NCBI GenBank assembly: GCA_013399305.1
Contig: VXAI01000190.1
Location: 1,573,314-1,637,313 of the forward strand
From: Rostratula benghalensis
Lineage: Eukaryota; Chordata; Aves; Charadriiformes; Rostratulidae
Reading direction: 5' to 3'
Length of the DNA: 64,000 nt
The notes under the pieces are model-generated. The model ran no database searches, was not told the DNA's origin, and worked only from the letters and a program-made list of their open reading frames with translations. A program made the translations under genes and the position numbers. Below are positions 45,056 to 56,205 of this stretch, piece after piece (position 1 is the stretch's first letter; each line of letters starts with the position of its first letter).

Positions 45056-47639
45056 ATGAGATAAAAAACTGCCATCCTGATGCTGGAGAGGGGTGCTGTT
45101 CTGTCTGCAAGTACTAGAGTGAGCTCCAACAAGCTGTCCAACTTCGGCAGTGATGAACAACTGACTTCTGACCATCTGTGTGCCTTGCAGTATTTTCAAG
45201 TTTCTGATTTTTTTAATTGTTTCTGAATTGTGCAGCAATAAAATTAAATTGCTGTTAAAGAAAGTGGGTGTGTGCATCAACAATTACAGATAGAGATTAT
45301 TATTAAAAAAATAATAATAATCTTGCTGGTGGTGTGATTGGTGGCAACTTGCCTGGTCCTGAACCAGGGATTATTGATGAAAATATCTGGAATTTTCAGG
45401 GAGGTCATTTGGAGATATTTGAAATCTGGATTATAAAGCTGTTTTCTGGTTACGTTTTACCAGTGCAGATCTGGAGACAGGAGGATTTCCCCTGATAGAA
45501 CTGGTGACAGCAAGGCCAGCACCAGGCTCATGGTGGAAAGCATGAAATCTTACCTAGGAAGTAGTAACTCTCTCTCCATAATAATTACATGAGCTGTTAA
45601 TTTTATTATTTTGCGTGGCACTTTGGGATACATGCCATGAAAGACCTCCCTACTAAAGCATAGTTTAATTGACTGAATTACAGGACATCCGAAGCACAAA
45701 ACCCTACTAATCTAATTAGATGCCCTTAGCTAATGCATTTCCTTCTCCTTTCCCTGTAAAGCCCATTTGTGCAGGCATCTGAACTGTGGAGCTTCACTCT
45801 AAGGACCTTGCCTAGTAATCCCAGCCACATGAAGTTGGTGGGTCTTTCCTGTCCCACCCCCCACTCATCTACCTGATCCCCTAATTGCTCTCAGCAAGGA
45901 GGTGTTAATGAGGTGGCTTGAATAGAGGGTGCCTCCAGGGAGAGGGATGTGAAATGGTGTGAAGGTGGGATGTTCTTAATGGGAAATTCCTATTTTATTG
46001 CCTCTCTGCGACTAAGGAGTTGAAGCCAGGTGATTGACAGACAGACAGCTTGTTGGCCCGGGTCAGGGGACCTCTTCTACTTGAGCTGTCCCGTGAGTGA
46101 GTGGCTGAGATTTGGATGCAGTCACAAACTGAAATTCCCTGGTTCTTCACGCTCTCACTTGCTGGTGAGCACCGTACAAAAGGCTCACGGGGAATGGTTT
46201 AATCTGGTGGGTTGTGCTAGTTTTATAGGTATGATTTACCTGTGCACAGTCTATGAGCATGACTTTTTAGAAGGAAAGGAGGATTTTCAGGGAAGTACCC
46301 CAAAACAGAGAAAGAGGAGTTTGGTCTTAATTGCGATCATTTGCCTGTGGAAGCAGTCACCTACTCACGTGCACGTGTGGAAACATTTATTTCAGTAAAC
46401 ATTCTTAGGAAAGCATAAAAGAGAAGTGACCAGGGCAGGATCAAAGGGTTACTCAGTATTCACTCAGGTAGAAATAATTGTTCCTGTATTTGTCCATCTG
46501 GAATCATAACTTATCCTCAAAGCTCTTCCCAGTTGCTTTCCTTTGCTTCATCCTCGAGGTGCCCTTTTGTTTAATTATCAAAAAGTCAGAGTGATTTACT
46601 GAAGAGTTATCAAGCCGAGTCAGTAGGAAATTTGTGGACGTGGGTGGCTTTGTGTGTGTTGTACGTGTCTTCTTTTGTAGGTGTTTCTGTATATAACACT
46701 GTTACTTTTCCATTTAAAAATACCAAGTCAGATTTTGGGGACATCAAAGTCAGAAAGCAACAATGTGTTCTGGCTGTTTACACAATTGCATAATAAATGA
46801 CATGAACACTTAGTTCTGAGGATGAACTTAAGCTCTGCTATTAAAGACCTCTCTGATTTTTAATAGGAAATCAGCTGGTAATCCAAAAGAAGAGTACTCT
46901 CCCTACTGGTAATGTAAAATGTTCATTTCTTATAGTCCTTATTTGATCTGTTGACCTGCCTGCCTGGATAGTGCTGAGTTTTATTCTGAGTTAGCCTATG
47001 GACTGCAATAAAAACACTTTTTCAGGGCATCTTTTCGGATGTGGCTTTCTAGCATGATGGCACGAGGCACGGGAAGCTTGATAAACTCTCTACATCTTGT
47101 TTTGTCTGCTTTTGTCACAAATTGGTTCTGAGGAAAGCATCATTAGCAGGTGGCTGGCAGTTTTCTGGCAGTTCCATCCTTCTCCTCCTTTGACATTTGG
47201 GTATGTAGTTTTTCCCTTTCAGTAGGAAGAAGCAGAAGAGAGACCAGAGTCCTAGACCACAACAGGCAAAGGCTTTTCAGATGCTACTGAGAAATATCAT
47301 ATCTTGGTAATCCCTTAAAAATATCATCAGACAGGTGCTGCCCTGAAGGTGCACTTTAGCAGGCTGACAAGGGGGTGGCAGATTGACACAATCCTAAAGG
47401 AGATATTGGCCCTTCTGGAGAAGCAGTTGGTAACCAGAGAGGATGCCCTAAAGCCTCTTGAATGGATTAGATGCTTGTGTGTAGGCAACTGCATTGCATC
47501 CTTTAGTCACAGCAAGAGTCACGAGATAGTGAGAACTTAGGGCTACAAATCCTGATCTTAAGCTATTAATATTCAATACAAACCCAGGCTTTGACAAAAG
47601 ACAGTAAAACAATGGGGCTGAACCACAGTCATAGTAAAG
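45056..47639. other. Unique DNA, no gene seen
   Basis: Contains a perfect 12-bp-arm hairpin of ATT repeats (AGATTATTATTA 45294-45305, TAATAATAATCT 45312-45323). A motif-rich AT block lies at 45570-45770 (GTTAATTTTATTATTTTGCG, CTAATCTAATTAGATGCC). No exon recognised. Confidence 0.45.
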
Positions 47640-47995
47640 ATTATCTTCAAGATAAAAGCTCTAGGCATTTTTTCCAATGTAAGGAGAAATGGATTAGAAT
47701 AAACACCAGGTAAATATTGACTCCTGATACTCACCGTAGGAAAGCATCTTCAAAGGAGGCTTCTTCAAATATGTAGTTAGGTCATGGAATTCCTTGCTAC
47801 AGGGTGGGTTTTGGTGCCAGAATTCTACTCAAGTTCAGAAAGCAGCTGGGCCAACCAATGGAAGAAGCAGCTGTCAAAGGCTGTGGTACTGTTATACCAG
47901 GAAAAAATCATAAAGTCACTTCTGTTAAGAATCTCCTGCAGCAGCACAGAACTGGGCAGGAGTTATACTAAAGAACATATACTGAATTTATGCTA
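47640..47995 (+). mobile_element. Possible old, degraded CR1-like LINE 3' region
   Basis: GTCATGGAATTCCTTGCTACAGG (first bases at 47783), then GGTGCCAGAATTCTACTCAAG and TTCAGAAAGCAGCTGGGCC, resemble the 'tggaa-ctc-cttgccacagg ... gaagtttagctgggttcaaaaag' wording of older sauropsid CR1 families. No tail is preserved and the edges are guesses. This is recognition by eye at high divergence. Chance similarity is possible. Confidence 0.35.
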
Positions 47996-48580
47996 AAAGA
48001 GTACTGCATTTCTGCTCTTTGGAACTGTACACTGACCTAGATGGATTTGGGGTCTCACACAGGATGCTGCCCATAACTATAGTTTTTGGGCTGCTTTTCA
48101 CAATGCTCGGATCATAATGTGCCTGCAACGTATGAGATTTGTTTATAATTTCAGGATTCCTTTGAAGAAAGAAGAAAAAAAAAAAAAAAAGGGGTGGGGT
48201 GTGGGGTGGGTGTCTGTGATTCATTTGCACAAGTACAGAAGCTTTATGTCTCTCAAACACCTCCTCCATTATGGACAGTGTTATGAACAGAGGTGCTCTT
48301 GAAGTTCCATTTATTTCAATCTCAATTAACTTTAGCTGCAGTTAGGTACAATAGTGGATGATTTTAATCTCCAGGATCAGAAATTTATTGGTTGATGTAG
48401 TCACTCCTCTTCAGTTATGGTGTGTTCTTCGAAAATAATTGCAAAGGGGAAGAAACCAGAGTATTTGTTCCTCTTCCATTATAAACTTATATAATCTTAG
48501 ATATATAAATATATATATGCATGTATGTATAGGTATGTATGTGTGTATAGGTGTATATATACACAAACACCTAAGCTACC
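47996..48580. other. Unique DNA with A-run and TA/TG microsatellite
   Basis: An A-run lies at about 48173-48190 and a TATATA/TGTATG tract at 48498-48562, immediately left of a CR1 tail. Nothing coding was recognised. Confidence 0.5.
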
Positions 48581-48678
48581 TATCACAGAATCACAGACTA
48601 TCAGGGATTGGAAGGGACCTTGAAAGATCATCCAGTCCAATCCCCCTGCCAGAGCAGGAACACCCAGAGCAGGTCACA
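48581..48678 (-). mobile_element. CR1 3' tail fragment
   Basis: The 3'-most ~100 bp of a reverse CR1: TATCACAGAATCACAGACTATC, GGGATTGGAAGGGACCTTG and GCCAGAGCAGGAACACCC, ending after GAGCAGGTCACA. It is nearly identical to the start of the copy at 55405-56205. Confidence 0.94.
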
Positions 48679-48779
48679 AATGTAATCACCTATGTAATGT
48701 TTTAAACATAATATATATAATAGTAGATTGTAATATTATAAACATTATTAGATTATGAGGTTACAAAATGAGCCCCACT

Positions 48780-49007
48780 GAAGAGAGATTTAGATGAGAT
48801 ACCAGAAAGAAATTCTTTGCTGTGAGGGTGGTGAGACACTGGAAGAGGTTGCCCAGAGAAGCTGTGTCTGCCCCATCCCTGGAGGGGTTCAAGGCCAGGC
48901 TGGATGGGGCTTGGAGCAACCTGGTCTGGTGAAGGTGTCCCTGCCCATGGCAACAGGGTTAGAACTAAATGATCTCTAAGGTCCCTTCCAGCTCTATTCT
49001 ACGAAGT
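48780..49007 (+). mobile_element. CR1 3' fragment
   Basis: A forward CR1 of about 230 bp starts at GAAGAGAGATTTAGATGAGA and ends GGTCCCTTCCAGCTC and TATTCTACGAAGTC, so its tail is eroded. It is the common 3' variant. It stands head to head with the minus-strand tail about 100 bp to its left. Confidence 0.94.
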
Positions 49008-52000
49008 CCTTTGAGGTACAACACTAAAAGCTTGGGCAGGAGGGGATGGTCAAGACCCATACGATGGTAGAAAGGGGTGGCAATGGTTGTGCTTCTTTCT
49101 TCACAGATCAGATGTAGAAAAGTGCAACAGCTGAAAAATTGCTGAGCCCAAGCTGGCAAACTGTCTGCGAGCCCCATGCAAAGGCTGTTGGAGCCAGCTG
49201 AAGCCTGAGGTAGCACAGCTGTGTGACAGGCACTTACTGGCCCAGGACAAAAACTGGTCCGAGGCATTTTCTAGCATGAACACGAAGGACGGCTTTTGTT
49301 CAGTTTGCAGCCTCCACTTCCTCTTCTCTCAGTATTTATATCTTCTCCAAGACTGTGGGACAGTATCTTGGATTTACAGTACCTAGGGCTGAGCTATAAA
49401 ACACACGTCTGTGCCGTTGGAGTATCCAAGGCTTTCCTTCCTGCCATGCGAAATAAAAGAGCTGCTTAACGGCGGAGAGCCAGGGGCAGCAAATGGAACT
49501 AATGGGAAAGGTGCATCAGTGTGACCTAACTCCACTGGTTTAACAAGGCTAAAAATGCATGACTCAATTACACAAGAGTTAGCTAATGAGGAATGGGGAA
49601 GATGTTACAGTTTAAAACAAATGGCTACTAAATGAATTGGGCGCTGCCTTTCAAATCCATGCCATTCAACAAAAACCTGGCAAGACATTTTCTTCACAGG
49701 ATATGAATCATCCGAAATAAAAAAAGCAAGACTAGGGCCACCTACATTCAGAGTTTGTACAGTATGACCTTAAGGCCCAACATCTACCAGAAGTTGAGTA
49801 GCAAAAGGCCAAGCTCCAAAGAATAAAAGGGCTTACATCAGTATTAAATAATTCTCTCTTAGAGATGCAAATTTCTAATTAGTTACTGTGGAAACTGTAG
49901 AGGCCTGGAAGTAAGCCCTGCACAATGAGAATGAGAGTTTACTTTTTTGATTTACTGCAGGGCTGCAGTGGTTGAGGGAGGGCTGAGAGGGGGAAATAAA
50001 TTCATTGCTTTTAACATGACAACAGAATAAAGTGCAGCAAAAGAAGTGACTTTGTTTTGTGGGCTGTGCTGCTGCTGCGACAGATCCCCAAGGAGCTTTA
50101 TGCAGCACAGCCTCACTTAAAATGTCTCGCAAGGAACTGTAAAATGCTTTGTTTACAAACAAGTGACTTTCTCAACACCCTTCACTTGTTGCATCTCTGA
50201 CAAAGCCTTGGGAGGGGGTTTTTCAAAGCCAGCAGGAGCTGGAGGTACCTTCTGTTGGTTGGGTGACCAAACCAAGATAGGCGAATTTCAAAGCCTAACA
50301 TTTCTGAAAACCAAGGTGCCCTAACCCAGCTTCTGCTAAGGACCCAAACCTCCTGGTTGGAAATGCTTTTTGGGTTCTGAATGCAAAATAGAAATAATTT
50401 GTTAAGTAGTTCTTTGCATAGTTTTCCTTAGTTCTGTTTTTTTTTTGGGGGGGGGTTATTATTATTTTTGGGGGGGGTTAGGGTTTTTTTTTCCTTCTAA
50501 TTATTTAGTTTAAGTCTGTAGAATTGTTCCACTTCTATGGGCATGTGGGACATGTGGTCTCATCCTGTACAGTCCAGATTCAAGTGAGATCCAGTTTATT
50601 TGTGTGCAGATCAGAGGAATTTGAGAGGCTTCATTCCTCACAAATTCAGGCGGCGCACGCATCCTCGGTCATTCTCCAGGTAGTGCAGTTTAATAGAGAG
50701 CAGTCACAGACTCAAAAAGAAAATTCACAGATAAATGTCTTTACGTGCTTGTTATTTTAGCAGAAACCTACTCAACGTGTGTGAGAAGGTTTAGCCATAT
50801 TCCTTGTCAGAAATAAGTGATGCTACTGGACATTCAGTAGTTAAATCCAGGACTGGCTTGAACAGGGAACTGAGAACACAACCTAATATATATTTAGCAA
50901 AGGAACAAAAGAAGTATTGTGTTGCAATTTCTACATAATCTGTTTTACTCTCTTAGCAAACTCTTATCTGAGTTAAAAGAAATGATGTTGGCTTCCTGGC
51001 AGAGCTTGGGATGGAGGAGGAGGCAGAGCATGGCTGCAGAGCCTTGTCCAGCTCCTCAGCCTCTCACTAACCCTCTGGGATGTCCCAGCTCCACCGGGGC
51101 TGATCTCAGCCCCTATCCAGAGCAGCGGGGAAGGTCTGAGAGGCTGCACCCAACTGACATATCAAGACTGTTACCACTTTTGGTTGTAGGAGAAAGGAGA
51201 AGGAGGATCACAGTCTGACATGGCTTGCTGCAAGGAGCCTCTTGTTTTGGCACCAGTAGCAGTTTTACAGAGATGTGTCATTTCTTTGCAGCGCTGGCCA
51301 AGTAAATCCACCTGGCTGAGCCACACACTGGCAGCAAGGGGTGCTTTGCTGCCCGAACCAAGGGGATGTCAGGGTGAAGGAGACTGGAAGCAACAGTCTG
51401 ACTCGGTAGATGGACCGCAGCCAAGATGAGGAATTGGTGCATTGCTGCTTTTCAGTCGCTGCAGAAGGCTGGTTTGGTGTGATTCAGCAAAGGCAGGAAT
51501 ATGAGCTCAGCCAGGACTGGGAAAGCATCCTTCCTCCTCACAGGTCACAGGCTAATGGCTCTGAATTCATTTAATTTCAACCATGCTTGTGTTAGTCCTA
51601 TTTCCATCTTGCTACGCCCCAGAAATTTCTGAAGCAAGGAACTACTAATGCTAAAATGATAGGAAGCTGCCATTTGAATTTTAAACGCTTTTCTGAAAAG
51701 GCAGCTAAAAGCTTGCAGGCAGCACAGGGAAGGCAAACCAAGAAAGCCAACAATTCCATCACTGATTTTACCATGGGAAAGCAAGGAAAGTGAGAAATAC
51801 TTTAAACTGATGCAGCTTTTATAAGCAGGATTCTAGGTCAGCATTAATGCAGTATTTCAGGGTACACAGACTGAGTTGTTGCTGCTCAACACTCCGTCCT
51901 TACAAAGCCAGAGTTTTCTGTGTTTGGTTCATTACAGCCTTGTTCCCTTCGTAGGCAGTGCAGGAGTGGAAGTTGCCCAGATGTGCCTTTAGTCTTTTGA

Positions 52001-52853
52001 ATAGGAACCAGGCTGGGCATCACCTTCTCATGTCTCGCAATCATCTTACAGCCGTATTTGATATTCCCAAATCAGTTTTTTTATCGGTGATCTTAGCTGT
52101 CCAAGCCCTTCCCTGAACTGTACAATTACCAAAACATACTGGGGCACAGAGAGCACCCTTCTGCACATTGGGTTAACCTGTAATTCTAAAGAAAGCCTCT
52201 GAATAGGTCTTTTTAATGCTTCCTGCAGATCTCTGTTCCCAGCAGCTGGGTATCACCCTGCCATCCTGGCCAGCCTGCTGTAATGGCCCGTTTTCAACTG
52301 GATTCTCGCTGCCCCTCAGAGCTGCACCGAGAATTGTGTCAGTCCCCTTTGGATTGCTGCCAGGGAAGAAGCATTTTTATAGCACTTGTTTTCTTTGCTA
52401 CTTCTGCACCAAGCGGTTTCTTTACTGCTTTGTGACTTCCTTATGCAGGGGTTTGCATTTTCTCTGCCGCAAAGCGCTGAGCCAGTTGTGCAGCCTCTTC
52501 CAGAGCTAACTAAACAATCAAGGACCATCATTTGGGCCCCTCCAAAACTGAAAGCTTTGAGAAATTTTTTGCTTGATAGAAAGGATGCAACAAATTGCAA
52601 AGAAGCACTTTTCTGTTTACTTTAAACCCCTCCAGAGCTTTAAAGAGCTGGCTCCAGCTGAAGTGTGCTGACAATTCCAGCAGCAATATTCCCAGGGAAC
52701 GATCCCATCAAATCTCCTCACAGATGATGAGCCATAAAGCTTTTATCTTCATATGGACCTTCCTGATTACTTCCTTCAGGCTTTACATAAGAAGCATGTG
52801 GCTCAGACTGTATTATTCACAGTAATCAAGCATCGTAAGAATAACTGTTTTTT
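49008..52853. other. Long unique interval, no gene seen
   Basis: No recognisable exon. It holds a motif-rich block at 49480-50160 (listed separately) and a T/G homopolymer cluster at 50437-50492 with G-runs of 9 and 8. Open frames near 51000-51430 and 52216-52620 have no domains. Confidence 0.45.
49480..50160. promoter_or_regulatory. Candidate conserved non-coding element with octamer
   Basis: Repeat-free DNA with ATGACTCAATTACACAAG, GTTAGCTAATGAGG and a perfect octamer ATGCAAAT at 49865-49872, followed at once by TTCTAATTAG. The octamer and homeodomain core adjoin, as in composite POU/homeodomain sites. Inference from motifs only. Confidence 0.33.
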
Positions 52854-53147
52854 CTTCCCTTCCTTCCTTCCTTCCTTCCTTCCTTCCTTCCTTCCTTCCT
52901 TCCTTCCTTCCTTCCTNNNNNNNNNNNNNNNNNNNNNNNNNNNNNNNNNNNNNNNNNNNNNNNNNNNNNNNNNNNNNNNNNNNNNNNNNNNNNNNNNNNN
53001 NNNNNNNNNNNNNNNNNNNNNNNNNNNNNNNNNNNNNNNNNNNNNNNNNNNNTCCTTCCTTCCTTCCTTCCTTCCTTCCTTCCTTCCTTCCTTCCTTCCT
53101 TCCTTCCTTCCTTCCTTCCTTCCTTCCTTCCTTCCTTCCTTCTTTCC
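52854..53147. repeat. (TTCC)n microsatellite interrupted by gap
   Basis: Pure TTCC tetramers (GGAA on the minus strand) run from about 52854 to the gap at 52917 and again from 53053 to about 53147, ending TCTTTCC. At least 155 bp of pure repeat is present outside the gap, and the true length is unknown. Confidence 0.95.
52917..53052. other. Assembly gap, 136 N, inside (TTCC)n
   Basis: The N-run is flanked on both sides by the same tetranucleotide repeat, so the gap is unresolved microsatellite rather than missing unique sequence. Confidence 0.97.
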
Positions 53148-55404
53148 ACTAAGAATAAAATAGCATTCATAGCTGAACAGTAAAGTTAGTACACAAAAAG
53201 CCTCCAGGGCTTGTTAATTTGGCTTTTTTTAAAATTTGATATAATGGTTAATATATACACTGCTTGAAATACCTAGGCATTCCAAATGCCACAGAAACTA
53301 TAAAACTCTCAACCACAGTTCTACCGTAGAAATTATTTGGAAAGAATTGGTTGAAAAGAGCCCATCAAAATATTTTTCATCCCACTGCTGGTTCAGCTGC
53401 ACTGGCAATTTTTCTGAGTTTGCTCAGAGTTTGGCATTCAAATACAAAAAATTGCTGACGGTAGGAAAGTCTCTGACTAGTTGAACTCCTGCTTCCTCTA
53501 AAGCCGGAGCTCCCAAAGTACCCAGATCCTCAGCAGCTCATTTGGATGACTGGCTGGGAGCCAGAAAGCCTTGCTATCTTTAGCTTTCATCTCCTTCCGT
53601 CTTCTTTCACAGTCCAGAATGTCGAGATTCGTGGGACCAGGGTGTCCGTCAGATGGATTACCTAGGAGCCGGGATTTGATTCCCTTTTGTTTCCTATTGG
53701 AACAAAACCTAGATATGAAACTCCCCATGAAATGAGGTTACTTTTCTTTGACAAGTTCTGCTCCAAAAAACCTGACAATATGGTTTTCCAAGGCTTATAT
53801 GAACTTTGGGAAATAAACCTTTCAATTCTTCCTAGACTGATGTGAGTAATAGTTTATTGAATCTTTTCTACTGAGAAATTAAAGGGAAGGAGAAGAAAGA
53901 AGCAAGAAAGGGATATAACTAAAACTCCAGGGTCATGCTTGGCAAATTAAAATTAAGTCTGCTTTCTAAAAATGGGTTGGGGATGTTTTATTTGAACAAC
54001 AGTCTTAAAGCATTGCTGTCCCTGCATACCTGGGGAGGTGGGGGAGCTGTGGATGCAAGAAGAGAGGATCATTCCTCACACAATGCTAATGGTTTTACTA
54101 CAACTGTAGAGAGTGATTAAGAATAAAACAACATTTCAATCCGTTTTCCTAAGGAGCCTTCACTTAAAGAACAGAAAAAATTAAACCAAGACAGTAAAAC
54201 TCTGAGGAAACAAAGGAGGGGAACTGCCAGCCTGTGAAGTCCTAATGCTCATTATATCTGGTGCATGTTTAGCTTGTAAGGAGGGCTTGGGGAGGAAAGT
54301 AATTTAAGCAAACCAACCTGGGCCGTCTTTTCATTCTTTGTCATGCACTGCTGTTGTTACCTTTAGAAATCCAGCAGCGGGGCTGGTTGTGTCCTGTTTT
54401 AGTGCCCTTCGTAAAGCATTCCCTTTTCACCAGCCCCGATGGCCCCATTGGAGTGGCCATGACAATGGATGTTCATTTTACCGCTATAAAAGGGTTTAAT
54501 GATTAAAAGGCCGCACCATTGCACTCAGCCACAAAACTCATTCTTCCACTTCTGTGGAGCCCTTTGATTCAAAATGTTCTTTTGACAGGATCAAGAGTGG
54601 TTTTCATTCGGTCGGGCAGCAGAAACATCTGCATTTTTTATCCTCTGCCTCCTCCTCAGTGCACATAGTTAATGTGTAATTAATGAAACATCCCTTCTCG
54701 GAGTGGCACACAATCAGCGTAGGTCTCCCACCAACCTCGCTCCAGCTCCAGTAAAGCAGGTTTGCTTTTATATCCTTGTACTCTAATTCAGCAGTAGTAA
54801 TAAACCCAGTTCCAGGCTTATCTAGCCAGCTTACATCTTAATCTTTCTTTTTTTTTTTTTTCTTTTTTTTTTTTCCCCCCCTCCTCCCTCTCTCTGTCTC
54901 CTCAGGGAAAAGGGATGAAAAAAAAAAATAAAAAAGGGACTTCTCTTTCTTTCTTTTGGGTTATCCGAGCACATTGGGAGGGGGGAACCAAACACACCGC
55001 AACATTCAAAGCGAAACAGAGAGAACAAGGGGTCTAGGGGAAAGTGTCCCCTCCTCCCTCCTTTCCCTGGAAGGAAAAATAAAGACCTTGGTAAGTAGTC
55101 AGGCAAGCTGAAAAGGCAGTTACACAGGAAGGATTTCTAAGCCCTATAGGGTAGGGCCTTCAAGAGCAAGGAAGTGCTTGCTCTCATTAGTGCGATGCAT
55201 CTGAAATCTAATAGATAACGTGCCAGAAAAGTATATTCCATCCTCCTACACGGGAGTAGCCTCTTTGCATGCTCTTCTGTTTGCAGAGTTTGGGAGGCCC
55301 GGAGTGCGCTTGAGAGCTCTAACGCCAGAACTGCCTAAGCACTGGCACTGCTAAGGCTACGTACTCCACGGTGACTGGTGAACGTTTTGCAATCGTATTT
55401 ATTT
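53148..55404. other. Unique DNA with candidate regulatory block
   Basis: No gene recognised. A motif-rich block lies at 54400-54730 (listed separately), with T-runs at about 54846-54874 and an A-run at 54918-54927. Confidence 0.45.
54400..54730. promoter_or_regulatory. Candidate conserved non-coding element
   Basis: A repeat-free block with balanced composition: TTTTACCGCTATAAAAGGG, TTTAATGATTAAAAGGCCGC, CCTTTGATTCAAAATG (TCF/LEF-like CTTTGAT) and GTTAATGTGTAATTAATG. CGCTATAAAAGG would also fit a TATA box, but no transcribed exon is recognisable downstream. An enhancer is the more likely reading. Confidence 0.38.
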
Positions 55405-56205
55405 CACACAGAATCCCAGAATCTCAGGGATTGGAAGGGACCTTGAAAGCTCATCCAGTCCAATCCCCCTGCCAGAGCAGGAACACCCAGAGCAGGTCAC
55501 ACAGGAACGTGTCCAGATGGGTTTGGATGTCTCCAGAGAAGGAGACTCCACAACTTCTCTGGGCAGCCCCTTCCAGTGTTCCCTCACCCTCACTGTGAAG
55601 AAGTTTTTCCTTATATTTAGCCTGGCTCCATCCTCCTGACACTCACACTTTCCAGATTTATAAACATTCATGAGGTCACCCCTCAGTCTCCTCTTCTCCA
55701 AGCTCAAGAGACCCAGCTCCCTCAGCCTTTCCTCCTCTGGGAGATGCTCCACTCCCTTCATCATCTTTGTAGCTCTGCCCTGGACTCTCTCCAGCAGTTC
55801 CCTGTCCTCCTGGAGCTGAGGGGCCCAGAACTGGACACACTATTCCAGGTGGGGTCTCACCAGGGCAGCGGGGAGGATCTCTCTCGACCTACTGACCACC
55901 CCTCTTCTAATACACCCTATGATGCCATTGGCCTTCTTGGCCACAAGGGCACAGAGCTGGCTCATGGTCATCCTGCTGGCCACCAGGACCCCCAGGTCCC
56001 TTTCCCCTACGCTGCTTTCCAACAGCTCAGTTCCCAACTCATACTGGTATCTGGGGTTGTTCTTGCCCAGATGCCAGACCCTACAGTTGCCCTTGTTATA
56101 TTTCAGTAAATTTCTCCCCTCCCAACTCTCCAGCCTGGCCAGGTCTCACTGGATGGCAGCGTGGCCTTCTGGTGTGTCAGCAACTCTTCCCAGCTTGGTG
56201 TTTTT
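55405..56205 (-). mobile_element. Longest CR1 LINE fragment, ORF2 RT-thumb to 3' end
   Basis: A reverse CR1 of about 800 bp, the longest in the window. The tail (CACAGAATCCCAGAATCTC, GGGATTGGAAGGGACC) is at the left. Minus-strand translation of 55840-56037 reads GTELLESSVGERDLGVLV, ALVAKKANGIIGCIRRGV and ALVRPHLE, the region just after the RT catalytic domain. A second frame, 55764 leftward, gives [20 protein letters not shown] and [18 protein letters not shown]. About 70 bp present in other copies is missing near 55616-55621, an internal deletion that removes the usual TCCTGTCACTGGG-containing segment. The endonuclease and RT catalytic core are absent. Confidence 0.96.
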
